From: Bacteroides sp. CAG:530
GTDB lineage: Bacteria; Bacteroidota; Bacteroidia; Bacteroidales; Bacteroidaceae
Direction of reading: 5' to 3'
DNA length: 46,370 bases
NCBI GenBank assembly: GCA_000434735.1
Contig: FR881211.1
Coordinates: forward strand, 1-46,370
A model generated the notes under the pieces. It worked only from the letters and a program-made list of their open reading frames with translations. It was not told where the DNA came from and ran no database searches. The translations under genes were made by a program, and so were the position numbers. Of this stretch, positions 1 to 7,486 are shown in pieces (within the stretch, counting starts at the first letter, position 1; each line of letters opens with the position of its first letter).

Positions 1-146
1 AAAAGAGGATGCATCGTTTCGACACACCCTCTAATCAAGGGCATCTGCTTGTGAAAGTAGTGTTTTTGATTCAGTTCTCTATCAATAGTTATTCCTATAT
101 CCCACAGGAGGCTATTGAATACTCGTAGAAAGTGCTTGTCTTCCAT
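1..146 (-). CDS. Possible 5' end of an unrecognised minus-strand gene, cut by the left edge
   Basis: Reading the minus strand from an ATG at 144-146 leftwards gives an open frame to the window edge, about 48 codons, beginning MEDKHFLRVFNSLLWDIG. An in-frame stop lies just upstream at 165-167. The composition looks protein-like, and I do not recognise the family. It has the same direction as rloA/rloB and lies about 245 bases downstream of rloB, so it could be another member of the same accessory cluster or an unrelated gene. A plus-strand frame at 3-128 is its exact antisense and looks less convincing. Confidence is low because only the first residues are visible. Confidence 0.35.
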   Translation of the reverse strand, partial: MEDKHFLRVFNSLLWDIGITIDRELNQKHYFHKQMPLIRGCVETMHPL

Positions 147-192
147 TTGAACTATGTCGATAGTCTATAAATATGGGCGATAGGCATTTAGA

Positions 193-230
193 AGTGTCCC
201 GGGCTTGTGAAAGTCTGGGACACTTTTTTT
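193..230 (+). terminator. Strong intrinsic terminator, plus-strand orientation
   Basis: A 14-bp stem (193-206 with 211-224, two G-T wobbles) closes on a GTGA loop of GNRA type and is followed by a T run to 230. It would end plus-strand transcription, yet no convincing plus-strand gene lies to its left in the window. Bases 231-390 hold no gene; I see only short imperfect inverted repeats there, such as ATAGCCAC at 257-264 and GTGGCTAT at 363-370. Confidence 0.7.
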
Positions 231-390
231 ATGCTCAGCATGAGATTGCAATTATGATAGCCACGACGATACTGACAATATCGCTATTATTGCAATGCTA
301 TGTAGCAGATATATTCAGTTCCATCCCATTTGTCTTGTAAATAAGCATAGCCTTTGCTAATTGTGGCTATTGTCTGAAGATAGTAAGAAT

Positions 391-1053
391 TTATTTCCTA
401 TTCATCACACTCTTGGCCAATAGGTACACTCGCGTACCGAGAGTTTGAGGCCAACGGTCATTGGGATTCTTGTCCAATGTCCTTGCCCGTTCTATCGCAT
501 TTTCTACGTGAACCATCAAAGTTTGTGCATCGTAAGATGACTCATGATAAGAACCCATCTTTTGGCGCAACCGTGCCTTTAAATATGGGTCAGCATTTTT
601 AGACTTCTTGCGATTCTCCATCCATTGTTTCTGTTCTTCAGGTGTCAGCAATGCCACATCTTCTATATGCAATAATAGCCAAAGCTCAAAACAAGGATTG
701 CTTAAAGCCATATGCATAGCAACTTCTTTTGAACATTCCGTGGCAACACGAGAAAGCATGGCCTCAGTCCAGCGATCTTTGTCTACTACTAACCAGAGTT
801 CGTCGTCAGCCTCTAACTCATATTGGCTTTTATAGTCATTGAGTTGTTTTAATACATGCTCTGGGCTGGAGTTGTTTTGCTCATCTACACTACGTTCCAA
901 AATATGTACGTGCACACGTGGATTGGAATATTCTTTGGCTAATGCCTTGAAATATATCCGCTCCGTATCTTTTCCCTCGGAGGCTATAACTATAAGGCGA
1001 GCGTCACGAAATGCCTCACGACGTTCGCGCATCAAACTATTCCTACTTCGCAT
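391..1053 (-). CDS. rloB: RloB-family TOPRIM-like protein, defence pair with RloA
   Basis: A 220-residue cytoplasmic protein of the RloB family. Visible landmarks: the N-terminal SEGKDTERIYF motif (acidic E26 and E31), the VVDKDRW segment with D91 and D93, and the family hallmark SNPCFELWLLLH at about 118-129. The E plus DxD arrangement is that of a TOPRIM-like nuclease fold. The start codon overlaps the 3' end of rloA by 11 bases, so the two genes are translationally coupled. RloA/RloB genes were first named for their linkage to type I restriction loci, and AbiL-type abortive infection modules have a similar ATPase plus RloB pair. No restriction genes are visible here. The nuclease role is inferred from the fold; no target can be assigned. 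Confidence 0.85.
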   Translation of the reverse strand: MRSRNSLMRERREAFRDARLIVIASEGKDTERIYFKALAKEYSNPRVHVHILERSVDEQNNSSPEHVLKQLNDYKSQYELEADDELWLVVDKDRWTEAMLSRVATECSKEVAMHMALSNPCFELWLLLHIEDVALLTPEEQKQWMENRKKSKNADPYLKARLRQKMGSYHESSYDAQTLMVHVENAIERARTLDKNPNDRWPQTLGTRVYLLAKSVMNRK

Positions 1054-2380
1054 CGTCCCAATGAATATTATTCAGTTCGCCAAAGAATGGAATCGCTCCA
1101 TAGCGACCATTCAGATAACCTTTCTGCACATTCTCTCTTGGCTTGTACTCACAAAGTGAAGACAAATGGCTTTCTCCTCTTTTGTCTTTTTCTACAAACC
1201 AGACTTCGTCTTGACGAATAGGTGCGGTAGAAAGTAGATTCGACTCGTGTGTGGTGCAGATTAGCTGCATTTGTGAATCGCTTCTAAGCAAACTGTTGTA
1301 CATTTCCAACAATTTCAATGTCAACATTGGGTGTAAGCTCCTGTCAACCTCGTCAATCACATAGACTGCATCATTGGCACGCATATCAATAAGCATTGGA
1401 ATGAAGTCAAACAAGCGTGATGTTCCATCGGACTCTTCGAACATTTCGAAGATATAGTCCGAAGTACTGTCATCCTTCTTGTGGATGGTTTTTAGCTCAT
1501 ACCACTTCAGATTCTTCGCTTTATCTTTTTCTGTAAAGATAAAGCGGTTCTCATTATGAATTATCACACCTGTTTCAGAGCCTTTACCTTCAAGACTTTC
1601 CTCAATCTTCTGGCGGATTTCGTCGGGAATACCCAATTCTTCAGCCTTAGACTCTATGCGACGGAGGTCTGATATGCCTGTCCCAAAATAATTTAGCAGT
1701 TCTCGCATCACAGTTCTGAACTGGGTGTCGTTCACAACTCGGAATGGGAAATCCGTTCTATGTGTATTGGGGAAGATGATATTTAGATTCTCAAACCACT
1801 TGCAAGCAGACTTAATTGAATCAATCCCTTTCCCGTTACGCTTGATGTACTCACTTAAGAAAGTACCTTTGGTAGGTGTGCCATCAATTAGGAATTTCAA
1901 GAATTGTCCATCCTTATCCTTCAGGAACTGAGGTGCAATATTGTTATCCCAACTGTCACCATTGCGTTTACGCTCAAAGATCATAGTGTCATTGCGGCTG
2001 CCAGTCTTATATAACCATTCTTCAAGCAAGCCGCCCTTCGAGAAAGCCACACCGTAAGCAAAGAATTGGTTGTCTGCTTTGAACTCCAATTCGATACTCG
2101 AACGCTCTTGTGGTTCATCCGTCATCTTGAAGTAATTATATTTGAGGTTGCTCCAACCATTCAAAGCAAACTCTTTGATAATAGCCAAACATTTTATGAT
2201 GTTGGATTTTCCAGAAGCATTGGCACCATAAATTAATCCCAGACGGAGCACGGATATATCATCCCGCTTCTCCGCACGTGACACTTGCAACGGCAATTGG
2301 TCGCTCTTGCTGGCTGTGAACAAGATGCGCGTTTCCTCGTTAAACGAGTAAATGTTTTCAAATTTTGCTGATAATAACAT
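1043..2380 (-). CDS. rloA: RloA-type AAA ATPase, defence pair with RloB
   Basis: A 445-residue ATPase of the ABC/SMC-like AAA class. It starts with the usual MLLSAKFENIYSF-type N-terminus, then Walker A GANASGKS (about residues 52-59). Near the C-terminus it has the Walker B-like VYVIDEVDRSLHP with the catalytic DE pair, and a LICTTHESNLL switch-histidine segment. I chose the ATG at 2378-2380. The frame stays open upstream to 2476, but residues from there (SYLYMFNVKNCHHF and on) do not resemble the family N-terminus. A TACCTTTAC element at 2412-2420 (minus strand), close to TAnnTTTG, would also put the transcript start inside that extension. The gene overlaps rloB by 11 bases. The likely role is an ATP-dependent sensor or activator of the RloB effector (inference from related Abi and OLD-type pairs). 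Confidence 0.82.
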   Translation of the reverse strand: MLLSAKFENIYSFNEETRILFTASKSDQLPLQVSRAEKRDDISVLRLGLIYGANASGKSNIIKCLAIIKEFALNGWSNLKYNYFKMTDEPQERSSIELEFKADNQFFAYGVAFSKGGLLEEWLYKTGSRNDTMIFERKRNGDSWDNNIAPQFLKDKDGQFLKFLIDGTPTKGTFLSEYIKRNGKGIDSIKSACKWFENLNIIFPNTHRTDFPFRVVNDTQFRTVMRELLNYFGTGISDLRRIESKAEELGIPDEIRQKIEESLEGKGSETGVIIHNENRFIFTEKDKAKNLKWYELKTIHKKDDSTSDYIFEMFEESDGTSRLFDFIPMLIDMRANDAVYVIDEVDRSLHPMLTLKLLEMYNSLLRSDSQMQLICTTHESNLLSTAPIRQDEVWFVEKDKRGESHLSSLCEYKPRENVQKGYLNGRYGAIPFFGELNNIHWDDAK

Positions 2381-2587
2381 AAAGATGTCTGATATATCGT
2401 GAAACTTCGTCGTAAAGGTAACGAACATTTTAAAATGGTGACAGTTCTTAACGTTAAACATGTATAAATACGACAAATGGTATATCGCATGCTTTTATTG
2501 TGTCAATGATTGTTGTTGTTTTGCTATATATTTGACTTAGGTTTAATATTCGCAAGGGTAATGTAAATGTACTTAGGATATTTTATT

Positions 2588-2687
2588 TCCACAATACTCC
2601 AAGATGTTTTCAGTAGTAACTTTATATAGTGTGCATGATTGTGGAAAAGACAACTCTCACTTCTACATATTGTGGAGAAAATCCACA
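2588..2687. repeat. Cluster of four TGTGGA/TCCACA elements upstream of rloA
   Basis: In the gap between rloA and the next gene, TCCACAATA (2588-2596) is inverted as TATTGTGGA (2668-2676), ATTGTGGA is directly repeated at 2638-2645 and 2669-2676, and TCCACA recurs at 2682-2687, forming a small hairpin with the adjacent TGTGGA. They could be operator half-sites or weak DnaA-box-like sequences. The remainder of 2477-2835 is AT-rich, with only short unconvincing frames. Confidence 0.35.
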
Positions 2688-2835
2688 GAATAGGCTTTGG
2701 TATGGCAGTGCTGTATTCTCTTAAATTGCTGATAATTAGCATATATACATAATCGTTGAAACTTTGGCATCCGTCTTGCCATTATAGATAGTGTAAAGCA
2801 AAACGAAAATGTTTAATCATTAAAAAATTAGGGTT

Positions 2836-3174
2836 ATGAAAAAGGTTAGTTTATTAGCGATAGTAATAGCAAGTATGTTCTCTACCGTTTCATTTGCAAG
2901 CAATGGTGCTGCTTCGGAGGCTATGACAGATGTTCAGATGGTAAGCTCACAGGTGCAAGCAGATGTTTTTGGCGATTATCAGCCTATAGAAGCCAGAGAA
3001 CTTCCGGCAAAAATACAATTTGTAATTCAGAAAGACTTTGCGGGCTGCTCGTTCAGAGAGGCTGCGGTAGAGACCAACGAGCAAGGAGCGAAAATCTATA
3101 AGGTGGTATTGGTAAACGAAGATGGAGTAGACACCGAAGTATTCTTCAGCGAACAAGGTGAGGTATTGAATTGA
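2836..3174 (+). CDS. Small secreted PepSY-like protein
   Basis: A 112-residue protein with a clear Sec signal peptide (MKKVSLLAIVIASMFSTVSFA, cleaved near residue 21). After it come about 90 residues resembling the PepSY-like/BLIP-like periplasmic domain found in many Bacteroidetes: hydrophobic ELPAKIQFVIQKDFAGC, then EQGAKIYKVVLVNEDG and a closing VFFSEQGEVLN hairpin. The molecular role of these single-domain secreted proteins is not established. The gene stands alone between the divergent rloAB unit and a convergent sugar kinase, and its start follows an AT-rich leader without a strong Shine-Dalgarno. A structured terminator region lies about 70 bases downstream. Confidence 0.7.
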   Translation: MKKVSLLAIVIASMFSTVSFASNGAASEAMTDVQMVSSQVQADVFGDYQPIEARELPAKIQFVIQKDFAGCSFREAAVETNEQGAKIYKVVLVNEDGVDTEVFFSEQGEVLN

Positions 3175-3240
3175 TATAGGTTTCAATATTTGAATGAGGT
3201 AAAGTAAGCACACATAAAATAAGACTGTTGGATAACGGAA

Positions 3241-3302
3241 AAACCATTGCGATGATCGATTTGACAGAATGCGATGAGTCAAACCAATCATCGCAATGTT
3301 TT
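3241..3302. terminator. Nested palindrome, likely bidirectional terminator
   Basis: A perfect 12-bp outer stem (CATTGCGATGAT 3245-3256 with 3287-3298) encloses a 6-bp inner stem (TTTGAC 3260-3265 with GTCAAA 3278-3283) and a 12-base loop. Short A and T tracts flank it, so transcripts from the PepSY-like gene (+) and the kinase (-) could both stop here. Further copies of the arm and loop complements occur at 3312-3321 and 3333-3341. Confidence 0.6.
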
Positions 3303-3361
3303 GCTTTACCAATCGCATTCTTTTATTTTTTTATCGCAATGTTTTTTGTTACTAGCGTTTC

Positions 3362-4282
3362 TTATTTATAAGAAGCTGCAAATTCTTTGGAAACGGAGTT
3401 GTTTACGCTCTGGCAAACTTCGGCTGCAAAGTCAGAACCGCAGCGTATTATAGAATCCCAATCGGATTCGGTAAGTTCTGCCAAATCATTGCGGCGTATA
3501 CGCTGTTTTAATAAGCCATATACCACTCCGGCATTGAAGTTATCGCCAGCCCCGATGGTACTTACGGCCTTTATCTGCTTTACGGGATAATTCTTGCTTA
3601 CCGCAGCGGTGCGCAGACAAATGTCCTTATTGGCATCAGTACAGATAAAGTTGGGGCAATAGAAAGCTACTTTATCGCGATATATCTTGTCCGGGTCTGC
3701 CATGCGGAACATATTCTGAAAATCTTCCGTAGAGCCGCGTAATATATCGGCATACTCAAAATTCTCTAATATGGTAGGCATCAGCTTGATGGCCTCGTTA
3801 GCATGAGTGCTGCGGAAGTTCACGTCATAATAAATGATAGCTCCCGCTTCTTTAGCGGCGTCTAGCAGGTCTTTTACCTTATCTCTCAGTACAGGAGTTA
3901 TGGCAAAGTACGAACCTATCATAACGATGTCGTCACGGTCTATCCGTGGCAGCGTCACATCCAGACGCTGGCGCGGGTAGTCCTTATAGAAAATATATTC
4001 GGCATCGTTTCTTTCGTTAAGAAAAGCCAGTGACACGGGCGATTTTCCTTCGGGGAACACATTCACGTTGTCCGTGCTCACACCGTTTTCGCGCATGTTT
4101 GCCAATATCATTTCGCCTACGCGGTCGTTGCCCGTTTCGCTGATGAAAGTAACGTTTACTCCCATTCTTCCCAATGATATTACACCATTATAAACCGAAC
4201 CTCCGGGAACTGCAGCCTCAGGTTGTCCGTCGCGGAACAAGATGTCAAGAATCGTTTCGCCTATGCCTATTACTTTTCTCAT
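3362..4282 (-). CDS. PfkB-family carbohydrate kinase, fructokinase-like
   Basis: A 306-residue cytoplasmic sugar kinase of the PfkB (ribokinase) family. The N-terminal glycine-rich substrate region PGGSVYNGVISLGRMG (about 26-41) and the C-terminal family signature GAGDNFNAG (about 244-252, D247 the expected catalytic base) are both present, and the length is normal. ATP-dependent phosphorylation of a sugar, probably fructose or a related ketose, is the likely reaction, but the residues visible do not fix the substrate. It follows the arabinose-5-phosphate isomerase gene by only 8 bases and probably shares its transcript. The shared operon suggests sugar-phosphate supply, though the link is only contextual. 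Confidence 0.85.
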   Translation of the reverse strand: MRKVIGIGETILDILFRDGQPEAAVPGGSVYNGVISLGRMGVNVTFISETGNDRVGEMILANMRENGVSTDNVNVFPEGKSPVSLAFLNERNDAEYIFYKDYPRQRLDVTLPRIDRDDIVMIGSYFAITPVLRDKVKDLLDAAKEAGAIIYYDVNFRSTHANEAIKLMPTILENFEYADILRGSTEDFQNMFRMADPDKIYRDKVAFYCPNFICTDANKDICLRTAAVSKNYPVKQIKAVSTIGAGDNFNAGVVYGLLKQRIRRNDLAELTESDWDSIIRCGSDFAAEVCQSVNNSVSKEFAASYK

Positions 4283-4290
4283 AGATATAC

Positions 4291-4893
4291 TTATTTGCTT
4301 AATTCGCGCGAACGCTCGCCCAGATAGCCACCGTGATGGCGTTTGCTATATTCTTCAATGCTGAATTTAGTTTGTTTCATTGTCTCTACCACTAAGATAT
4401 CGCCTATTACGGTCATTACGGTAGTCGATGTAGTAGGAGTCATGCCCAGCGGACAAACTTCGTCGGGGTGTCCTGTTGCCAAGCAGATATCGGCAGCGTG
4501 AGCCAACGGGCTGTCAGGATTACCGGTGATGACGATTTTCTTGAGCGATGGGTTAAGATGACGCGACAATTCGGTAAGCTCAACAATTTCACGAGTCTTG
4601 CCCGAGTTAGAAATGAGTAACAAAAGGTCGTTCTCTTGCAATATACCTAAGTCTCCATGTTGTGCTTCGCTTGGGTGAAGGAATACCGAAGGGATGCCGG
4701 TAGAACAGAATGTAGTGGCGATGTTCATCGCTATTTGTCCTGCCTTGCCCATTCCGCTGGTAACTAACTTCCCTTTTTTACGATGCACCTGTTCTACAAT
4801 TAGCTCAACGGCTTTTTCGTAAGCGTCTGAAACCGGAATGTTAAGCACCGCTTGTGCTTCACGTTGCAACAATTCATGAATGGATGAGTTCAT
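4291..4893 (-). CDS. kdsD: SIS-domain D-arabinose-5-phosphate isomerase, KdsD/GutQ type, without CBS domains
   Basis: A 200-residue single SIS domain protein of the KpsF/GutQ/KdsD family. Typical segments are VTSGMGKAGQIAMNIATTFCSTG (about 43-65), HPSEAQHGDLG and the LLISNSGKTREI phosphosugar-binding loop. E. coli KdsD is about 330 residues and ends in two CBS domains; here the protein stops after the SIS domain. Such SIS-only enzymes have been described from Bacteroides fragilis, so this is probably a natural form and not a truncation. It interconverts ribulose-5-phosphate and arabinose-5-phosphate, the first step towards Kdo for lipopolysaccharide. That fits lpxK nearby, although lpxK is in a separate transcript. 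Confidence 0.85.
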   Translation of the reverse strand: MNSSIHELLQREAQAVLNIPVSDAYEKAVELIVEQVHRKKGKLVTSGMGKAGQIAMNIATTFCSTGIPSVFLHPSEAQHGDLGILQENDLLLLISNSGKTREIVELTELSRHLNPSLKKIVITGNPDSPLAHAADICLATGHPDEVCPLGMTPTTSTTVMTVIGDILVVETMKQTKFSIEEYSKRHHGGYLGERSRELSK

Positions 4894-4930
4894 AATTTTA
4901 TGGTTTTTATTAGTTGTTTCGTTATGTTAT

Positions 4931-5464
4931 TTACTCTAACATGGCGGTCAATTCTTCGAAAGTATTGGCCACGCTGAAATAATTGTTTAAAGGTCGGTGT
5001 GCGAAATGCTGTTTTTCCAGTCCATCTAAAAACTGAATAATGCCATCCCAGAATCCGTTTATGTTATAAAGTATCACTTTCTTTTCGTGATAGCCTATAG
5101 TGGCGGCTGCCATGACGTGAAATATTTCGTCGAGTGTGCCAACTCCTCCGGGTAGAGCTACCATTACATCAGCCTCTTGCAGCATAATGTCTTTACGGTC
5201 GCTCAGGTTTACCGAGCGGAATGTAACATCGAGCAAGCTGCTTACTGCGCCTCGTTCTTCAAGTTTGGTAGGAACTACGCCCATCAGCATAGAACCGCTT
5301 TCTTTTGCGGCTTTTGCTATAGCGTCCATAAGCCCTTGGTTAGAACCTCCGTAAACGAGCCATTTGTTGTGTTCTCCCATCCAGTGCCCCAGTTCAGTGG
5401 CTTTTTGTGCATATATCGGGTCGATATGATTGGATGCGGAGCAAAATACAGCTATCTTATTCAT
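4931..5464 (-). CDS. LOG-family nucleotide hydrolase (Rossmann-fold lysine decarboxylase-like)
   Basis: A 177-residue protein of the LOG (cytokinin riboside 5'-monophosphate phosphoribohydrolase) family. The signature PGGVGTLDE is at about 105-113, preceded by the conserved RKDIM stretch (R90, K91), and the N-terminal IAVFCSASN strand and VYGGSNQGLMDA loop are typical. The frame is open back to 5515, but I place the start at the ATG 5462-5464: the family begins MNKIAVFCSAS, and a promoter at 5486-5516 would start the transcript inside the longer version. The family cleaves the base from nucleoside monophosphates. Names such as lysine decarboxylase are historical. The physiological role in bacteria is unsettled. 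Confidence 0.85.
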   Translation of the reverse strand: MNKIAVFCSASNHIDPIYAQKATELGHWMGEHNKWLVYGGSNQGLMDAIAKAAKESGSMLMGVVPTKLEERGAVSSLLDVTFRSVNLSDRKDIMLQEADVMVALPGGVGTLDEIFHVMAAATIGYHEKKVILYNINGFWDGIIQFLDGLEKQHFAHRPLNNYFSVANTFEELTAMLE

Positions 5465-5485
5465 GGTTTGGATTGGTTTTACTTG

Positions 5486-5516
5486 CAAATATCTATAATT
5501 TTTAAGTAAGGTCAAA
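5486..5516 (-). promoter_or_regulatory. Promoter for the LOG gene
   Basis: On the minus strand a TTG-type -33 element (CAAA on plus at 5513-5516) is followed after 19 bases by GATATTTG (5486-5493), one base from the TAnnTTTG consensus. The start of transcription would be near 5479, just upstream of the chosen ATG. Confidence 0.5.
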
Positions 5517-5545
5517 TAAAGAGAGTATAAAAATTGCGCTTATAA

Positions 5546-5586
5546 ACAAATGCGCCGCACGAAATCGGTCGACTTCATGCGGCGTA
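5546..5586 (-). terminator. Terminator of the sppA-lpxK-punA-thiL cluster
   Basis: A stem of about 12-13 bp (5551-5563 with 5573-5585, GCGCCGCA paired with TGCGGCG) stands 24 bases past the thiL stop and is followed on the minus strand by TTTGTTTATAA. It separates the thiL transcript from the LOG promoter. Confidence 0.65.
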
Positions 5587-5609
5587 TTATATAAAAATCT
5601 ATCTGGATG

Positions 5610-6656
5610 TTAATCTTCTTTCAGCGGATTCCATCCTTGTGCTTTAAGCTCCATCTCGTTGCCGTCGCGTGTTACGAGGGCACAGCCCATTTCGGGCTTG
5701 GTGATGTGGCCTATAATCTTCACATCTTTTATCTGCGATACTTTTTCGTGAGCTGTAAGAGGAACAGTGAACAGCAGTTCGTAGTCTTCGCCTCCGTTAA
5801 GGGCGCAGGTGCTGAGGTTCATGTTGAACTCTTCTGCCATTACCGCTGTCTGATAGTCTATCGGAATACGTTCTTCGTATACACGGCAGCCGGCGTTGCT
5901 CTGCGAGCAGATATGCATCAGCTCGGACGATAAGCCGTCTGATACATCCATCATGGCGGTAGGCTTGATGCCTGCTTTCGCCAACTCTTCTATGATGTCG
6001 CGGCGTGCTTCGGGTTTAAGGAAACGCTCCAATAGATATTCTTTTCCGGCAAAGTCGGGCTGAACGTCTTTCTCGCCTTGGAATACCGCCTTTTCGCGCT
6101 CCATCAACTGCAAGCCCATGTAAGCTGCTCCTAAGTCGCCCGATACGCAAATCAAATCGGTATCGTGTGCTCCGTTGCGATATACCACCTTATCTTTATC
6201 AGCCTCGCCAATGCAAGTAATAGATATGGCAAGTCCGGTTACCGATGAAGTGGTGTCTCCGCCTACTATATCTACATTGTGAAGCTTACAAGCTAATTTA
6301 ACGCCATCGTAAAAGTCGTCTAAATCTTCAATGCAGAAGCGTTTAGAAATGGCGAGCGACACGGTAATCTGTTTTGGAGTACCGTTCATGGCATATATAT
6401 CCGACAGGTTTACCATTGCCGATTTATATCCCAAGTGTTTAAGCGGCGTATACACCAAGTCAAAGTGTACGCCCTCCATCAGCAAGTCGGTAGTTACCAA
6501 TACTTGTTTGTTCTCGGCAGAGTAATCCAATACGGCAGCGTCATCGCCAATGCCATACTTGGTTTCCGCATTTACCGGCTTAATATCTTCGGTGAGATGC
6601 TTTATCAGTCCGAATTCTCCTAACGTAGCTATTTCTGTTCTGTTACCTTCGTGCAT
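5610..6656 (-). CDS. thiL: Thiamine-monophosphate kinase
   Basis: A 348-residue ThiL of the AIRS/PurM-like fold. Seen motifs: GIGDDAAV (about 35-42), the TTDLLMEGVHF metal and phosphate region (about 55-65), VGGDTTSS, and MDVSDGLSSEL with the usual SDGL signature. The enzyme phosphorylates thiamine monophosphate to thiamine pyrophosphate with ATP, the last step of cofactor synthesis. It lies 5 bases downstream of punA and is the last gene of the minus-strand cluster before a terminator. No thiamine riboswitch is visible near it, so the gene seems to be expressed with its upstream neighbours. Confidence 0.93.
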   Translation of the reverse strand: MHEGNRTEIATLGEFGLIKHLTEDIKPVNAETKYGIGDDAAVLDYSAENKQVLVTTDLLMEGVHFDLVYTPLKHLGYKSAMVNLSDIYAMNGTPKQITVSLAISKRFCIEDLDDFYDGVKLACKLHNVDIVGGDTTSSVTGLAISITCIGEADKDKVVYRNGAHDTDLICVSGDLGAAYMGLQLMEREKAVFQGEKDVQPDFAGKEYLLERFLKPEARRDIIEELAKAGIKPTAMMDVSDGLSSELMHICSQSNAGCRVYEERIPIDYQTAVMAEEFNMNLSTCALNGGEDYELLFTVPLTAHEKVSQIKDVKIIGHITKPEMGCALVTRDGNEMELKAQGWNPLKED

Positions 6657-6661
6657 AGTGT

Positions 6662-7486
6662 TTAAGCTCTGTTAATAAGTTCTCTCATAATGGTTGTCAT
6701 GCGCGGCTGTGCTTCGTCGGCTGCCTTCTGCACTTCTTCGTGCGAAACCTCTACAATCTTGCCTTCTACGCCTAAGTCGGTAATAACCGAAACACCGAAT
6801 ACCTTGATACCGCAATGGTTGGCAACGATTACTTCGGGCACTGTAGACATACCTACAGCATCGGCTCCAAGTATGTGGAACATCTTATATTCTGAAGGAG
6901 TCTCGAAAGTAGGACCTTGTGTACCGATATACACACCCTGCTGTACTTTGATACCTTTTTCTTTAGCTATCTCAAGCGCTTTGGCGATAAGCTCTTTAGA
7001 GTACGCTTCGCTCATATCCGGGAAACGAGGTCCGTAATCGAGGTTCTTGCCGCGCAAAGGATGTTCCGGGAAGAAGTTGATATGGTCTGTGATAATCATC
7101 AGATCGCCTATCTCAAAGTCTGCGTTAGTTCCGCCGGCAGCGTTCGATACGAATAGGGTCTTGATGCCCAACTCACGCATTACACGTACGGGGAATGTTA
7201 CTTCTTTCATAGAATATCCTTCGTAGAAGTGGAAACGGCCCTGCATGGCCATGATGTCTTTGTTACCCAGTTTTCCGAATATTAATTTCCCGCTGTGGCC
7301 TTCTACTGTAGAAATCGGGAAGTTGGGTATATCGGAATACTTTATTTCATATTTTTCAGTAATGTCGTGTACCAAACTTCCCAAACCGGTACCTAAGATG
7401 ATGGCGGTTTCGGGCTGAGTGTGCATTTTAGCCTTTAAGAAGGCTGCTGTTTCTTGAATCTTGTCTAACATACTCATTTCTGACAT
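6662..7486 (-). CDS. punA: Purine nucleoside phosphorylase, trimeric family
   Basis: A 274-residue PNP of the trimeric (PNP/MTAP) family. Motifs: ILGTGLGSL phosphate loop (about 30-38), GRFHFYEGY (about 83-91), FVSNAAGGTN (about 112-121), GPTFETPSEY with E195, and VGMSTVPEV (about 211-219). It cleaves purine nucleosides with phosphate to the base and (deoxy)ribose-1-phosphate. The residue that is Asn243 in human PNP appears as D237 (VITDLG), the residue class of adenosine-accepting homologues, so specificity may be broader than guanosine/inosine. The start overlaps the end of lpxK by 59 bases; in-frame ATGs at residues 4 and 6 would shorten but not remove the overlap. A purine permease is encoded at 27.4 kb. 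Confidence 0.92.
   Translation of the reverse strand: MSEMSMLDKIQETAAFLKAKMHTQPETAIILGTGLGSLVHDITEKYEIKYSDIPNFPISTVEGHSGKLIFGKLGNKDIMAMQGRFHFYEGYSMKEVTFPVRVMRELGIKTLFVSNAAGGTNADFEIGDLMIITDHINFFPEHPLRGKNLDYGPRFPDMSEAYSKELIAKALEIAKEKGIKVQQGVYIGTQGPTFETPSEYKMFHILGADAVGMSTVPEVIVANHCGIKVFGVSVITDLGVEGKIVEVSHEEVQKAADEAQPRMTTIMRELINRA

Noticed and set aside
3..128. Plus-strand ORF at the left edge, possibly the end of a transposase
   Set aside because: It is the exact antisense frame of the more protein-like minus-strand reading, and shows no transposase motif.
2381..2476. N-terminal extension of RloA from an upstream ATG
   Set aside because: The extra 32 residues do not resemble the family N-terminus, while the internal MLLSAKFENIYSF does; a promoter-like element also lies within the extension.
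2588..2687. Replication origin with DnaA boxes
   Set aside because: The TGTGGA elements match DnaA boxes only imperfectly, and there is no dnaA, dnaN or unwinding element nearby.
2524..2742. 72-residue minus-strand ORF
   Set aside because: AT-rich low-information frame in an intergenic region with repeats; no start context, no recognisable family.
6657..6661. Thiamine pyrophosphate riboswitch controlling thiL
   Set aside because: The gap to punA is only 5 bases; there is no room for an aptamer, and thiL is inside an operon.
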